NCBI RefSeq assembly: GCF_019097595.1
Contig: NC_080720.1
Location: 22,330,852-22,394,851 of the forward strand
DNA: 64,000 nucleotides
Source: Hemibagrus wyckioides
Lineage: Eukaryota > Chordata > Actinopteri > Siluriformes > Bagridae
Direction: 5' to 3'
Translations under genes and position numbers: made by a program
In this document: positions 11,230 through 22,994 of the stretch, piece after piece
Layout: each line of letters starts with the position of its first letter
Position numbering within the stretch: the stretch's first letter is position 1
The notes under the pieces: model-generated
Told to the model about the DNA's origin: nothing
The model's database searches: none
Seen by the model: only the letters and a program-made list of their open reading frames with translations

Positions 11230-11480
11230 CTATCTCAGGGTGTAAGCACAAGAGTGGGACACCCTGCCAACCCACAATCACACACACACTTACGCACCCA
11301 AACTCACACACATACAGACAATTTAGAGATGCCAATCAATCTACAGCACATGTATTCGGACTGGGGGAGGAAACCAGAGTACCCTGAAGCATGGGGAGAA
11401 CATGCAGGCTCCACGCACACAGGGCAGATGCAAGAATGAAACCCCCAACCCCAGAAAATGTATTAACCACCATGCCATAG
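11230..11480 (-). mobile_element. tRNA-derived SINE, family A
   Basis: Carries the CTGGGGGAGGAAACCAGAG block, GGGGAGAACATGCAGGCTCC, and the reversed head at the right end (AACCCCCAACCCCAG... TTAACCACCATGCC). The last motif is the reverse of the family's A-box region. Confidence 0.7.
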
Positions 11481-12530
11481 TGTCATATATATCAAAACCT
11501 CAAAGCAAGGGGGAAAAAGGCTGAGAGTTGGGCAAGAACTATCTCCAACCTTTTACCTACCTGTATATCAAGTGTGTCTTGTCTTGTGTACAGCAAGCTT
11601 TGATGGTTGCTTCTTTGTTATACAGACAGTGTTGAAGTGATACACATAGATCTACATTACAAGTGTTTCACATGAGGGCAGAGTGTTTGGAGTCTGGCCA
11701 TGAAGCAATCATCCCCAGTCTTTTTTAGTTACGATATGTCAAAACCATGAGGGCAAGGTGGCACCTTGTGGAGACGAATAATTGCTCTTTTTGGATCTGT
11801 TTTCTCCCGGCAATAGGTTACCTCCTCATAACAAAGAAGTGGAATGAACAGTTACTAGTAAACATTCCCTATTCCCTAGACATCCCTTAAAAAATCTTTG
11901 TACATTTTAAGTAATTTGTAGTGATAAGCTGAAAGGAAAACACAGCTAGAAAGTAAGTTACAAATCTATTTAAACCTTGACAGATTTTCCCACATGGATT
12001 GATTTTTATGTACATATAACATCTGTTGAGCATATAGAGGTGTGTGTGTTGGTATGGAGATGGACATGCCTATATGAATCTCTCAGTGACCTTGTGATCT
12101 TGTTCCTCTGAACTGGGGTGGGGTAGGAATCACAGCGTGAAGGAGGCAAGGCCACACTTGTCTTCTAGAAGATGCTGATGACAGACGGTGTGAAAAAAAC
12201 AACTACCGAGGTGCTGGTGACATAAAATCATTCTATAGTGACTTTCATCATTTACTTAAGCTAAGATCCAGAAAACTGCAGACACGGTGCAACTCCTGTA
12301 CCTGTACCTGTACTACACATGGTGTCACTGCTTTGGTGAGGTTTGTTGTTTTGATGATGATATGGATCTGTATTCTTAGTTACTGAAGAGACCTCCATGT
12401 TTCACAATATTTACTGATTATATGTTCATAAAAATGTTTAGTAATGAACTCTCATGAGGCTTACAGAATGAAGTATGTACTGTATACAAAGAAGGGTGAC
12501 AAAAAAATACCAACTTGTTGGATCTGCTTT
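11481..12530. other. intergenic, no recognised feature
   Basis: Unique sequence without a recognisable exon, repeat or RNA gene. Confidence 0.5.
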
Positions 12531-12690
12531 CAAATCAAGTCAAGAAATTTTATTGTGATTTTAACCATATACAGGTGGCGCAGTACACAGTAAAATGAAA
12601 CAACGTTCCTCCAGGACCATGGTGCTACACAAAACACAGAACTACAAGAAACAACACAGAACTAAGTCCATTACACAGTACTACAGAAAG
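12531..12690 (-). repeat. LINE-like 3' tail fragment
   Basis: Reverse orientation of the tail family at 4580-4680. It begins CAAATCAAGTCAAGAAATTT and contains CAACGTTCCTCCAGGACCAT. It shares both the body motif and the TTGACTTGA terminal repeat. Confidence 0.6.
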
Positions 12691-12699
12691 TGCTTGTGT

Positions 12700-12965
12700 G
12701 CATACAGTAGTTGTTGTTGCCCTTCAGCTGCTCCCTTTTTGGGGTTGCCAAAGCAGATCATCCAAACCAGATATTTGATTTTTGGCACAGATTTTTAGAC
12801 CTGATGCCTTTCCTGATGCAACCCTCAAATCTTAACCAGGCTTGGGACTGGCACTGAGAGTTAACCCCTCATTGGTTGGGTTGGGTCCATGTCCTAACAT
12901 TGAGCCCGGGTACCAACGGTGAGAGTGAGGGATCCTGCCACTGGTCCTCCAGGGGACCTGAACAA
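12700..12965 (-). mobile_element. tRNA-like SINE, family C
   Basis: Reads GCTGCTCCCTTTTTGGGG, GATTTTTGGCACAG, CCTGATGCAACCCTC, AGTTAACCCCTCATTGG and then GGATCCTGCCACTGG on the plus strand. A second copy at 15925-16155 has the same blocks in the same order. In reverse the right end looks like a tRNA-derived head, most clearly in the second copy (GGGTTCAATTCC). Confidence 0.55.
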
Positions 12966-13429
12966 TGCAAACCAGTACAGTGTACTTATTCACAATGGAC
13001 AGAGCAGCACAGAGCAGTACACAGTTTCATAATGAATAATATGCAGTAGTAAAATGCTGTTGATGTTAATGTAAAAGATAACAGCAAAGAAGATGTAGAT
13101 GTTTTATTGTACAAAACATTTTGTTGGCATGTTAGTACTGAGTGTCAAACTTAATTTAGATCATGTGCCAAATTTACCCTTTGTCTCCCCCCGAACCTTT
13201 TCATGTTTTGCTACAAGTTGGAAGTAAAATGGACTGGGATTAAAGATAGCATTAGGTTTGTATATTTTCGCTTGCTAATACAGAATTAGACATTATTACA
13301 ACCTTAGGTTTAAGTTTATTGCTCTATTTTGCCCCCTGGTGTGATAACAGAGACCAGCTCATAATTTGTTCAGTTCAATTATGGGGTGGATGAGATGATA
13401 ATTAACAACACAGATTTTAAATTTATTTG

Positions 13430-13860
13430 GCAGGCCAGATTAGAACCTACAATTATTTCCTCAAGGATTTATTTTGTGATCGTTGAAGCCAAAAGTGCTT
13501 GCTTTTGCGGCAGCTTCTTAAAAAATTTGTAATGCGTTGCAAATAAATGGTAGGTTTTGTTCTTGGTAAAACTACTCAAAATTGTGAAATCACACACACA
13601 GGATTCTTCTTATAATTTTCTACTGCTGGAGACACATGTAATTACTCTCTATGATAGCTATACTCATCTTCAATGCACATGAATCGAAGAGGGCTTTCGC
13701 TGACTGTGTGTTGTGATGACGTCACATGATATGTCTTGGCTCAAAATTGGTGGAAAATCTGCGGTAATTCTGAATAAAAATGTGCTCCTCTGAATAGCGT
13801 AGAGTTTGCTAGATTTTAGGTTAATTTCTGCAAACACAAATGTGTGCAAATCCTAGAGGA
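13430..13860. repeat. unclassified interspersed repeat, copy 1
   Basis: Includes ATTCTTCTTATAATTTTCTA, GGAGACACATGTAATTA, ATAGCTATACTCATCTTCA and GAGGGCTTTCGCTG. All recur at 45930-46250 in the same order and orientation. Probably a MITE; no terminal repeats were resolved. Confidence 0.5.
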
Positions 13861-13879
13861 ACTGTTTAACTTGTCCTTT

Positions 13880-14165
13880 GGGTATATGTTTCATGCCCTT
13901 GTTATAGATGGAAAGTCACTCCAAATCAGTCCAAAGTTATTCTGACTGATCGTCTTTATCCTATGATGAAACATGTCTATGCTGATAGGGGTGGTTTATT
14001 CCAACATGACAGCACCTCCATCCACAGGGCACTCTCTACCACCATCATCAAACCACCAATTGAGGTAATCTTTTGAAAGAACTGTGTTCCTCCTTTTCCC
14101 CTTTCCAGAGAATCTGTGCCAAAGTATACTGCAGCTGTCCTGGTGGCTCAACACCTTACCACCTT
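13880..14165 (+). mobile_element. Tc1-like fragment, internally deleted
   Basis: Contains TTCCAACATGACAGCACCTCCATCC (the region of the second catalytic Asp), then jumps to CTCTACCACCATCATCAAACC and AGAATCTGTGCCAAAGTATA, and ends CTGTCCTGGTGGCTCAACAC. In intact relatives some 150 bp encoding the third catalytic motif lie between the first two blocks. No open transposase remains. Confidence 0.6.
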
Positions 14166-14731
14166 ACTTTGTTTTTTTGTTTTTTTATTCTCAATCTGTA
14201 TGTAACTTAATGATATGGGAATATTATTCCATTACTGATTGCAAGGTATTTATCTGATTCGTAATACATTTACATGAAGTATTTAACAAGAAGCAGGGCA
14301 GATCTTCCTTGAATTTGCAGGAATGCTTCTCACATGTCTCTTGTTTTGATAAGAGAGAGGATAGGTAAATGCAGGTAGCTGAGCAACCCCAGCTCCAGAG
14401 GACATCTGCTGATAGAAAGCTAATCTCACGATTAAACACAGCAAATCAGAAAACACAATCTGACCTATTTCAGAGGCCGCACGCACAGTAGCTTCTGCTT
14501 GGTTTATGCTAAACGTTCTGAGAAGAAAGGCATGCTGGCTTTTTTTACCACACAAATTCAACTCAAGAAGGAAGTGAAATACGTGCTTTGTGGAAAACTG
14601 AGTGCTGATCCAAATCAAAGATCGGGTAAGGGACTCCTGGGCTTGCTAAAGAAGAGTAGAAAAGCAAGGAAAAGTATCTATGATTTTTCATGGCATGTGG
14701 TTGTGATATATCAAGACGCTGCTGAGGATGA
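14166..14731. other. unique high-complexity block, possible conserved noncoding element
   Basis: About 14.28-14.73 kb is non-repetitive, moderately GC-rich and open in several frames on both strands. No domain is recognisable in any frame and no codon-biased exon stands out. Confidence 0.3.
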
Positions 14732-14751
14732 CACATGACTCAAGTCATGTG
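14732..14751. repeat. 20-bp near-perfect palindrome
   Basis: Arms CACATGACT and AGTCATGTG are exact reverse complements around a 2-bp centre (CA). It could bind a dimeric bZIP or bHLH factor; the TGACTCA inside resembles an AP-1 site. Function is inference. Confidence 0.6.
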
Positions 14752-15494
14752 CAAGAGCACTGGGAAAGTAATGTACACAGCAACACAACCTGGAACTATT
14801 TTCCTCCTTCCAAAACCCACAGCAAGAGATCTGCACTGGATCTTGAGTTAAGCTCTTTGTGTTTTGGCAAGTGGGCTAACGCATAATGCATTAGCTACAG
14901 AGGTTTCTAATGGACAAGTGTGGAATATTAGAACCAGATGACTCCTTTTCACAAGGCCGACACCACGGATGACTCAAAACAGAATGGAGAAAGGAAAAAG
15001 TCAGTGACGTCCGAAACAGATACTACAGAATGGGATCATTCGTGCAGATATGATGCTTAAATATCATTTCTGTTAATAGAATTTCAACATTGTTTCTGAA
15101 TGGTTGCACTTGTTGAGAAGTAAACAACAAGTCCCCGGGGATAGACTTTAGACTCCTCAACTCTGGGTTAAATAATCAGTACAAAAATGGATGAATGGAC
15201 AATCTTTCTGGATATGTGTTGCTTTACTGGTAGTTTGGATAAGGAACAAAATAGTAGATGTTATAGACCTTGTCACGAACAGCTCTCATCACAAACACTA
15301 CATTTATGACAACAAATATCTTTAAAATTGGATATTTATTTAAAAAACACCCTGCATCTATTTATCTACAAATCTTGTAATTAAATAGAAATAAATTATT
15401 AAACCTAGCTCTAACATTAAAGAGTGCAAAGCCATGCCTCTTAGTGTTTTCTTTCCAAATGCCAGGTTAAATCCCAAATAACACAATATAGTAG
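14752..15494. other. intergenic, no recognised feature
   Basis: Unique sequence; nothing recognisable. Confidence 0.5.
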
Positions 15495-15850
15495 TTGCCT
15501 CAGCAGATGGAGGTTCAGTTCCTGTCTCTGCTCGGTGTGCACGTTTCATGTTCACCCTGTGCTTCAGGGGGTTTCCTCTGGTTGCTCTGGTTTCCTCCCC
15601 AGTCCAAAGACATGTGTTGTAGGCTGATTGGCATCTCTAAATTGTCTGCAGTGTGTGAAAGGTTGTGTGAGTGTGTGTGACTGTGCGTGACTGTGCCCAG
15701 TGATGGGTTGTCACCCTGTCCAGGATTGTGTCATGCCCTGTCATGCCCTTGTGTCATGCCCTGAGTTTCCTGGGGTAGATTCCAGGTTCCCTGTGACCCT
15801 GTTTAGCACAAAAAATAGATGGGAGGATGGATGGATGGATGGATAGATGG
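15495..15850 (+). mobile_element. tRNA-derived SINE, family A, with GGAT tail
   Basis: Plus-strand copy with head (GAGGTTCAGTTCCTGTC, B-box-like), body (CTGGTTTCCTCCCCAGTCC, GTTGTAGGCTGATTGGC, TCTCTAAATTGTCTGCAG) and a 3' tail of GGAT repeats at 15819-15845. It contains a short internal duplication of GTGTCATGCCCT. Confidence 0.75.
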
Positions 15851-15924
15851 CACATGCTCTTTCAAATAAATAGAAATAGAACATTAAATAGTGCAAAATC
15901 ATGCCTGTTTCATTTTCTTACCAA

Positions 15925-16155
15925 ACACTGATGCTGTCCTTTGGGTGCTCCCCATAGGGGGTCACCACAGTGAATCATTCAATCTGCATATTTGATTTTG
16001 GCACATGTTTTACACCAGATACCATTCCTGATACAATCCTCCCATTTTATCTGAGCTTAGATTCAGCGCTGAAAATTAACCCCTCAAAGGCTGGGTTGGA
16101 AATGGCACAGGAATTGAACCCAGGGCCATGGTAGAGAGAGTACTGAATCCTGCTG
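15925..16155 (-). mobile_element. tRNA-like SINE, family C
   Basis: Second copy of the family at 12700-12965: GTGCTCCCCATAGGGGGTC, GATTTTGGCACATG, CCTGATACAATCCTCCC, ATTAACCCCTCAAAGG. In reverse the right end gives GGGTTCAATTCC, close to a polymerase III B box. Confidence 0.6.
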
Positions 16156-16791
16156 ATTTATCATTTTCTTACCAAATGCCATGTTTAAATCCCAAATATT
16201 TCAATCCGTGTTTTACATAAAAAGGGTTCCTCAATGGCATCTATGGCTGGTCATAAAATAAGGGGTCCTACTTTACTTTTTAAACAAACACCTCTGGTGT
16301 CAGGTTCTACAGAGAACCCTTACAAGTGCCCTTATAGCAACAAACAAAATAACTTTTCCTGGATGAAACCTAGAATATGTCCTTCTTGGTATATCAGAGC
16401 TCAATAGTTAAGATGCTCTACAAACCCAGACAAAGACAAGTTTCACATCTTGAGGTAATACATTTAAAAGAATGGTAGGATTGTGGAAAGATCATACATT
16501 CGTTCAACAGGAAATCTTTTGCTCTCAAGGCACAAAATGGCTGCTTAAAATGGCTGTTATTCATGTAGCTTTACATGATTCTGTTTTTGTTATTAGTCAG
16601 TACATAATGTAAAAGACATTTTAGCACAAGGGGGATAAATATTCAAACAGACCTATTGCCACATGGTATGTGTTTATAGAATCAGCCGGCAGCATGCAAC
16701 AAGATCTCTGAAGCAGATGCAGTGACATATGGAGCCATGTGAATCTTTAGTTTACTCAGATTCCTTTCTGACTACTTGAAAAATCGTGTTG

Positions 16792-16792
<1 letters not shown>
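16156..16792. other. intergenic, no recognised feature
   Basis: Unique AT-rich sequence. A GGTTCTACAGAGAACCC inverted motif at about 16301-16319 may be a transposon remnant. Confidence 0.4.
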
Positions 16793-16833
<41 letters not shown>

Positions 16834-16848
16834 ACACACACACACATA
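16793..16848. repeat. (CA)n microsatellite
   Basis: About 27 CA units with two single-base interruptions. Confidence 0.97.
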
Positions 16849-17269
16849 CGATTTCTGGAGTTAATAGAGGATTTCAGAGGATTTCACCATCAGCTTTACT
16901 CTAATATACACTGAAACCTGAGACTAAAGGCTGGCATGAAGTCTATAAGACACTGGGCATCTCTCCAAATCTAGAAATAGAGAGAACATTTACTTTAAGA
17001 CACGATGAACAGTAGGGCTCATATAACATAATTTATACCACAGCACTTGTTGAATCGATTTTTAAAAATAGCAACATCACATTTCCACTTTATACTAAAC
17101 TATAAAAAAATGACTAAAAATATTATATTATCCTAATTTGGGAATTACCAAAGAGATCCACATTCTTTGGTGAGATTGGAAGGACATAGAATAGCATAGG
17201 TGAAAGTGTTATTTAAAAAAAATCTATATGATTTTAGTTATAGGTATAAGTTTAGGTATATAATGCTTT

Positions 17270-17835
17270 TAACAACAGACATTGTCTCAAAGCAGCCTTA
17301 CAGAAATATAAAAATATAGAATAAAGTTAAAATTAAATTTATATTTATCCCTAATGAGCAAGTCAGAGGCAATGTTGGCAAGAAAAATCTCCCTAAGATG
17401 ATATGAGGAAGAAGACTCAAAAGGAAACCCATCCTTATTTGGGTGACACGAAAGAGTGTGATTATAAACAATGTTCTTTCTACAACTGTGTATAGTCAGG
17501 CAGAATTGTTGAACCAAGCAACTTATAGGTCAGCATAATTTCTGAGTTCATTATAGATTGAACACTAATTCCTTCATGCTGAAGCCTTCAAATGTTCAAT
17601 GATGAAAACCAGAGCGCAAAACTGACCACTGCAATGGCAGCTCAAAGTTGCCGCACTAGTCTCCACACTGGTTCTATCCACAACAGTCCCACGGGTCTCC
17701 AGGCTGTCCATGTGGAGCCATCCCCAGCAGCAGTGGGCATCACCAAGCGACAAGACTCCAACCAGAGATAGGTCATCATGATGGACCAGGCAGGTCTGGA
17801 AAGATGAAGTGGGAACTCAGAACATTGGGAGCTCA
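17270..17835 (-). mobile_element. L2-tailed retroelement, near full length
   Basis: In reverse it ends in the GCTGCTTTGAGACAATGTC motif, preceded by GCTCATTAGGGATAAAT, CATATCATCTTAGGG and GGTTTCCTTTTGAGTC. This is the 3' region shared with copies at 33740, 41727 and 62800. The tail (AAAGCGCTATA...AATAAAATTGAA in complete copies) is characteristic of fish L2-clade LINEs and SINEs. The right half (17578-17690) shares GTTCAATGATG...CAAAACTG with 31700-31845, so it belongs to the same element's 5' part. Confidence 0.65.
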
Positions 17836-17857
17836 GAAGTAGCATGTGTAGCTCAAC

Positions 17858-17950
<93 letters not shown>

Positions 17951-17952
17951 CA
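17858..17952. repeat. (GATA)n microsatellite
   Basis: Over 20 uninterrupted GATA units. Confidence 0.98.
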
Positions 17953-18159
17953 GAGAGAGAATATTAGGTATGCTTGTGATCATGTAATGGATAATGGATC
18001 ATGTAATGGATTATGTGTAAAGTGCAGAGACTCTGCAAGACAGCACAACGGAAAGTGAGAGCCAAAAGGTGACACAGACATGAGTGCTTCCTTGGACATA
18101 AAGTGTTCAACCACTCCATAGTCAAATACAGTCCATAGCAAATCTGAGTTAACATACGA

Positions 18160-18560
18160 GGGTTGGTAAAGCAACAGCATTTAGACATCCCAAATCACAT
18201 AATTATGCATTATTCTATGCCATTGTGTAGTATAAATAGTGTGATTAGTGTGTTCACACTTAAAAAATTACAAGAAGAAGAAGTGATGCAGTCATTCAAG
18301 CGAGAAAATTAAGTGGAATGAAGGAGACTTCATACACTCAACAGTCACAGCTTTGCTTATGTAGTGGAAAAGGGCGTGCAGCTACCAAGCACTGACACTG
18401 CATGAGACATCTGACAAACATCAAGGGTGATTAACAAAGCCCCAATTTACGTACATCATATACTGATTCATGACCTAAGGAGCTAGGGCACGGAGTGAGA
18501 TGCACCCTGAACAACATTTTTATACGCAAACATGCAAAAAAAACCTCCACAAGCACTGGA
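18160..18560. repeat. unclassified interspersed repeat family D
   Basis: Shares CAACAGTCACAGCTTTGCTTA...GTGGAA with 20920-20955 and ATACTGATTCATGACCTAAGG...GAGAC with 34885-34945. Probably pieces of one old DNA transposon or MITE; ends not resolved. Confidence 0.4.
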
Positions 18561-18889
18561 ACACATACATTAAATAAAACTGAGATAATTTAGAAAAATT
18601 ATAAATGTATTTGTGACACGTATTTGCTATAAACAATGCAAAAATACATTTTTTTTCATTGGACTTACTCGTCTTTACATATGATAAATATAACAGTAAT
18701 ATAGCAGTTATATCTATACTTATTAAGAGTAATATGTGGTTGCATATTATTTTTAATGGATGAGGGTGATTGTGAGCTGACTCCGATGACCCCTATTATA
18801 ACTTTCAGATAGGTTGAGATGTGCTGTAGTGCATGTACGCTACTGGATGTGATAGGTAGGCAGGCTTGTGTGACAATTTCCATATGCAC

Positions 18890-19115
18890 CCAGTCGCACA
18901 GAGCGTGCATTAACAGTGCCAGTGGGGTTTGCCGCAGCTTTAGTTACTGGGATACTGGTATGGTTCTGGTTTTGTTAGGCAGATGTCTGTGTGGTGTTAC
19001 ATGTAATGAGAAATCCTTATGGAACCAGTGGCACTAAGCAGGCATTTACAACGCCAGTGGGGATTGCTACAGCTTTAATTACTGGGGTGGCCTGTGTCAT
19101 GCTGGTTGTGTTAGA
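18890..19115. repeat. imperfect tandem duplication, about 140-bp unit
   Basis: GCCAGTGGGG(T/A)TTGC, CAGCTTTA(G/A)TTACTGGG and a TGGTT...TGTTAGACA/GCAGA tail occur at about 18917 and again at about 19051. The spacing fits a single head-to-tail duplication that has since diverged. Confidence 0.65.
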
Positions 19116-20170
19116 CATGTTGGCAAGGCTGAAGGACAAGTGAGGTAATCCGGAGAACATAAGCTACTTTCGAACATAAGCTACTTGGCCGTGGCTGGGT
19201 CGCCTGGGCAAGGGTCTGATTTTTGAAAGACAAAATGACCCCAAGTATCATCATTGATGATGTGTCTGGGCACAAGATTTTTGTATTTGCCAGGTCCTCA
19301 TATGTCTTTGTAAATGTCCTCTAGACATTTTATAGGAACATGAACTAAAACTCAATGAATGCTGTCAAATATAGCTAGATTTCTAGAATATTTATGAGAT
19401 ATTTGTTATTTGTAAGTGGTCATAATAATATTTTTAACACTGTATTTTATCCATTGACAGATACAGATACAGTAGTAATTGATGTAACAACTCTAGCAGT
19501 AAAAAAGTTAAGTTTAATCAGTTGTATCATCCTATCTCATGTGCTTGTACCATGTGCACACTACTACTTAACTAATTCAGAACAAAAACATTGCTGTACC
19601 AAACCAGGCACAATGAAACATTCCTCATCTATTGTGTACTAATGACCTTCATAGACAATTAGTATGGCTTTTTGGCATGAGGTCAATGCTAATGATGCAT
19701 TCATGTGGTATCAGAATTAATAAATTAAAAAGTAATTAAAAAGATTCCCACTAGGATGTTAAACTTGAAGTCGTAATTATGACTGGGAAAATCTGAGACA
19801 GTTTTAATGCTCAAGTTTTTGAAATGGGAAGAATCCGGAAATTCATTTCAACATGTTGGAAGAGAGTACAGTTTCAGTACTGAATGACAGATTTTGTTCT
19901 TGTCCTAGAAGAAATTCTTAGCACTTTCTATTGGTCAGATTCATTTATTTATCTCATAAGCTACGAGTGTTGTACATTTTTACATGTATTTGACTATAAT
20001 TCCCTTTAATAATATGTATAATTTGCATAGTAATATGTCTTAAGGTGTAAATTGGTGTCATCCCTGATTCATGTTTTTTCTGACAACAAAATGTGAACAT
20101 GACATACTTGTAATTACAGCTTATAAGTTAAAAGTAGGATCATTCTGATAGCACATCAAGGCAGTATTAA
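19116..20170. other. intergenic, no recognised feature
   Basis: Unique AT-rich sequence; nothing recognisable. Confidence 0.5.
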
Positions 20171-20551
20171 ATGGTCACCAAGGTCAAGTCCAGGTATCTC
20201 TTTTATGATCAGCTTTGTAGCTTGGGATGGTCATTGTTCCCAAAGAGAGATCAGGGAAGAGGTAGAAGTGAAATGCCTCTGAGGCAAATACCTGGCCAGC
20301 ATCTCCTACTAGTTGTTCCTCTGCTTTCGCCAATAAGCAAAGGCCTCTGCTTTGTTCCTGCAGATGGGAATGAAGATAGTGACTCTCTCCGGAACGCTCA
20401 GCCCAAGTGCAAAAACAAACAACATACCAGATGCATGAAGAGATCTTCCCTATCTTACTTTCTGCATTCGCACAGCATCTTTCTGTTTTATGCATGGTTA
20501 CAATCTCATTTTTATTACCCCATAAATAGCAAGAGAGTGAATGTTATTTAA
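20171..20551. other. unique block open on both strands
   Basis: 126 codons are open on the plus strand and 103 on the minus, with no stop in the overlapping part. Neither translation shows a recognisable domain or strong codon bias. A TTTGTTCCTGCAG acceptor-like motif lies inside. Likely noncoding, possibly a conserved element. Confidence 0.25.
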
Positions 20552-20919
20552 TGAACACTCAAGTGCTAAAATTAATTACAGTATTCATGTACATCCAGCT
20601 GGACCCTATGCACATTCTAACAGTTAAAGCAATTTGCTGTGTTCCAATGAAATTAAACTGAATAGGAAGGCAAGTAAAGTGAGTGAATTGCATCGAACTA
20701 ACATTAATTACATTGAAGTAAGTTGAAGAAAAAAGTGTCTTTAAGTCATTATATACCAGCTTGAAAGACCCTGGCAAACTAGTGGTGCATCCCACATACA
20801 TTTAAAATACAAATACACTTATTGTTAGCCATTTTGTAATTAATTGTGTGCAAAAAACTGCACTTCAAGTACCTGGATAATGGACCTTATAAAACTGAAT
20901 AAAACACTTTATGTGCGAC

Positions 20920-21010
20920 ACAACAGTCACAGATTTGTTTACGTGGTGGAAGGGGGTGGGGCTATCAGGAGAGGGGTGGGGTTATCAGATGCTGACCCCG
21001 GATGAGAAAA
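20920..21010. repeat. family D repeat fragment
   Basis: CAACAGTCACAGATTTGTTTACGTGGTGGAA matches the 18.35-kb copy. It is followed by a duplicated GGGGTGGGG(C/T)TATCAG. Confidence 0.45.
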
Positions 21011-21189
21011 AAGACGAACCCTCCATTGTGACATTGTGATATCTTAAAAAATCTTTTAAATTAGCCCATAGTGTGTGATTTATTTTTCAACATTTTAAAA
21101 AAATCACTGCTATCAGTACCACATTACTTGTGACAGCATTTGCTATAGACTTGGAAATGGCTTATATTTCCAGTAAAAAAAAAAAAACT

Positions 21190-21432
21190 TTAGTTAAGTT
21201 GCCTTTATTTGTCACATATACATACAGCACAATGAAATTTTTTCCTGACATATCCCATCCTTGGAGGTTGGGGTCAGAGCTCAGGGTCAGCCACGATACA
21301 GCACCCCTGGAGCAGAGAGGGTGAAGGGCCTTGCTCAAGGGCCCAACAGTGGCAGCTTGGCGGTGCTGGGGCTTGAACCCCGATCTTCCAGTCAACGACC
21401 CAGAGCCTTAATGACTTGAGCCACCACCGCCC
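21190..21432 (-). mobile_element. tRNA-derived SINE, family B
   Basis: In reverse the head reads GGCGGTGGTGGCTCAAGTCA, with an A-box-like TGGCTCAAG, and then GGGGTTCAAGCCCC, a good B box. The body has CCACTGTTGGGCCCTTGAGC and the 3' end is TATATGTGACAAATAAAGGC followed by a short A-rich run. Head and tail are both present, so the copy is near complete. A diverged second copy lies at 43795-44033. Confidence 0.85.
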
Positions 21433-21544
21433 ATTTGAGACAATACTGCCTTTTAAAATTCATATACTAGACAATATAGTACATAGTGCATAGTGTCTTT
21501 CCACATCCTAAAAACATGCCATTAAGTAAAATTGTGACTTGTAG

Positions 21545-21744
21545 TTACCCCTAGGTACAAATGAGCATGTGAATGTGTGTGTGTTTGTGCATGGTGCTGT
21601 GTAATGAACAGGGATGGCATCCTCCTAGTGTCTAGTCCTGGTCAGGGTCATTGTAGATGTGGAACCTATTCTGGTAATACTAGGCTCAAGGCAGGAGAAT
21701 TCACCTTAGAAGGGATGCCAGTCCAATCCCAGGCACAATTCGTC

Positions 21745-21785
<41 letters not shown>

Positions 21786-21970
21786 ACACGTAGGGGTAAG
21801 TTAGCATAGACAATCTGCCTATCAGCATGTTTTAAACAGTAGGAAGAAAACTATGCAAAGACAGACAGATTAACCGGATTCAGAAAGAGCAATCTAAGCT
21901 CACTGTCGCATCCAAGACCCGGGAGCTGCATGATGGCAATGCTCCCCACTGCATCATCATGCTGCCCCAC
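21545..21970 (-). mobile_element. SINE family A-like copy with internal (CA)n
   Basis: Contains GATGCCAGTCCAATCCCAGG, a CA microsatellite at 21758-21782, CACACGTAGGGGTAAGTTAG, CAATCTGCCTATCAGCATG and a degraded GGAAGAAAAC block. The right end AAGACCCGGGAGCTGCATGATGG corresponds to the reversed head region. Strongly diverged. Confidence 0.5.
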
Positions 21971-22129
21971 TGTGACTTGTGCCCTCATTTCACACCAAGA
22001 ACAACTGTTAGCTGTGCAGGAAGTGAGAAGCCACTCTGAAGGATTTCAGTGAGTAAAAATAGCATACTTTACAACAATTTTTTTAACCAAAGGTATAAAA
22101 ACAACAGGGTTTAAGCCAAGTCCATCCTC

Positions 22130-22765
22130 AATGTTCTTTATCTGTCACATACATATTACATACATGTAATGAAACATAGTGAAATGTTTTTTCTTAGTTA
22201 CTCATCCCACAGCGCAACAACAAACAGAGCCAACAACAAACATGGACATATTAACACATAATTAAAAATAATAACAAAATATAATAAACTTAAAATATAA
22301 TTAAACATATAGTAAAATATAGTATAGGTGAATTGGAGAATGTGGATAAATGAATATCCTAGAATAAATATAGAACTATATCTATAGAGAGCAAACTGTT
22401 TTGTGTATGTGTATATTTGTGTGAATTAGGAATACTTTTCCTGCTCATTTAGTTGCCAGCCTGAAGTGATAGCCTGAAGGTGGAAACTCCTCCTGAATCT
22501 CTCTATGTTGGTCTTCAGGATCTGGTAGAACTTCCTTTTTGGGAGCACTGAGAATAGACTGTGTCTAGGGTGGTGAAAGTCATAAATGTATCTATTGATC
22601 CTGGTCCTGAATTACTGTGTGAATACACGGGAGAGAAGTTCTGATGGCCTTCTCCACTATTGTCACCACTCTGGACAGTGCATTTCAGCCTCCAAAACCA
22701 AGCAGTACTGCTCTCTGTGAAAAGATTCTCAATAGCTCCAGTATAGGATGCCCTCAGCACCCCAT
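22130..22765. repeat. unclassified retroelement-like repeat
   Basis: Starts with TTTATCTGTCACATACATA...AATGAAACATAGTGAAATG, a motif typical of fish SINE/LINE 3' ends in reverse. It continues with CTGAAGGTGGAAACTCCTCC, GGTCTTCAGGATCTGGTAGAA and CCACTATTGTCACCACTCTGG. A shorter related segment lies at 23390-23600 and one with a similar start at 63505-63900. No open reverse transcriptase was found. Confidence 0.45.
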
Positions 22766-22994
22766 GTGAGACCTTGAACCAGGCTAGGCATCATACATGG
22801 TATAAACTGATTGGTTAAATCTACATCATTTGTTTTGTGGAGCATGGAGTTGCTATTAGTGCCCCACAGTTCAAGGTTCTATTGTTTGATTGTAAATGCA
22901 CTTAAATCACACATTGGATCTCGGTGAATGAAATCTTCAAGATCTTAAAAATAGATAGATACAAAATCTTCACTGATATACATTGTGTAATTCA

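Noticed and set aside
14499..14738. 79-codon Lys-rich frame as an exon
   Set aside because: No homology recognised and alternative frames are equally open; more consistent with noncoding sequence.
17642..17983. Repetitive Ser-Ile-Tyr-Leu protein (also at 39810-40075)
   Set aside because: Produced by translating GATA/CTAT microsatellites.
21190..21432. tRNA gene
   Set aside because: A and B boxes are present, but the sequence continues into a SINE body and 3' tail and does not fold into a complete cloverleaf; the same applies to 25038-25180 and the other SINE heads.
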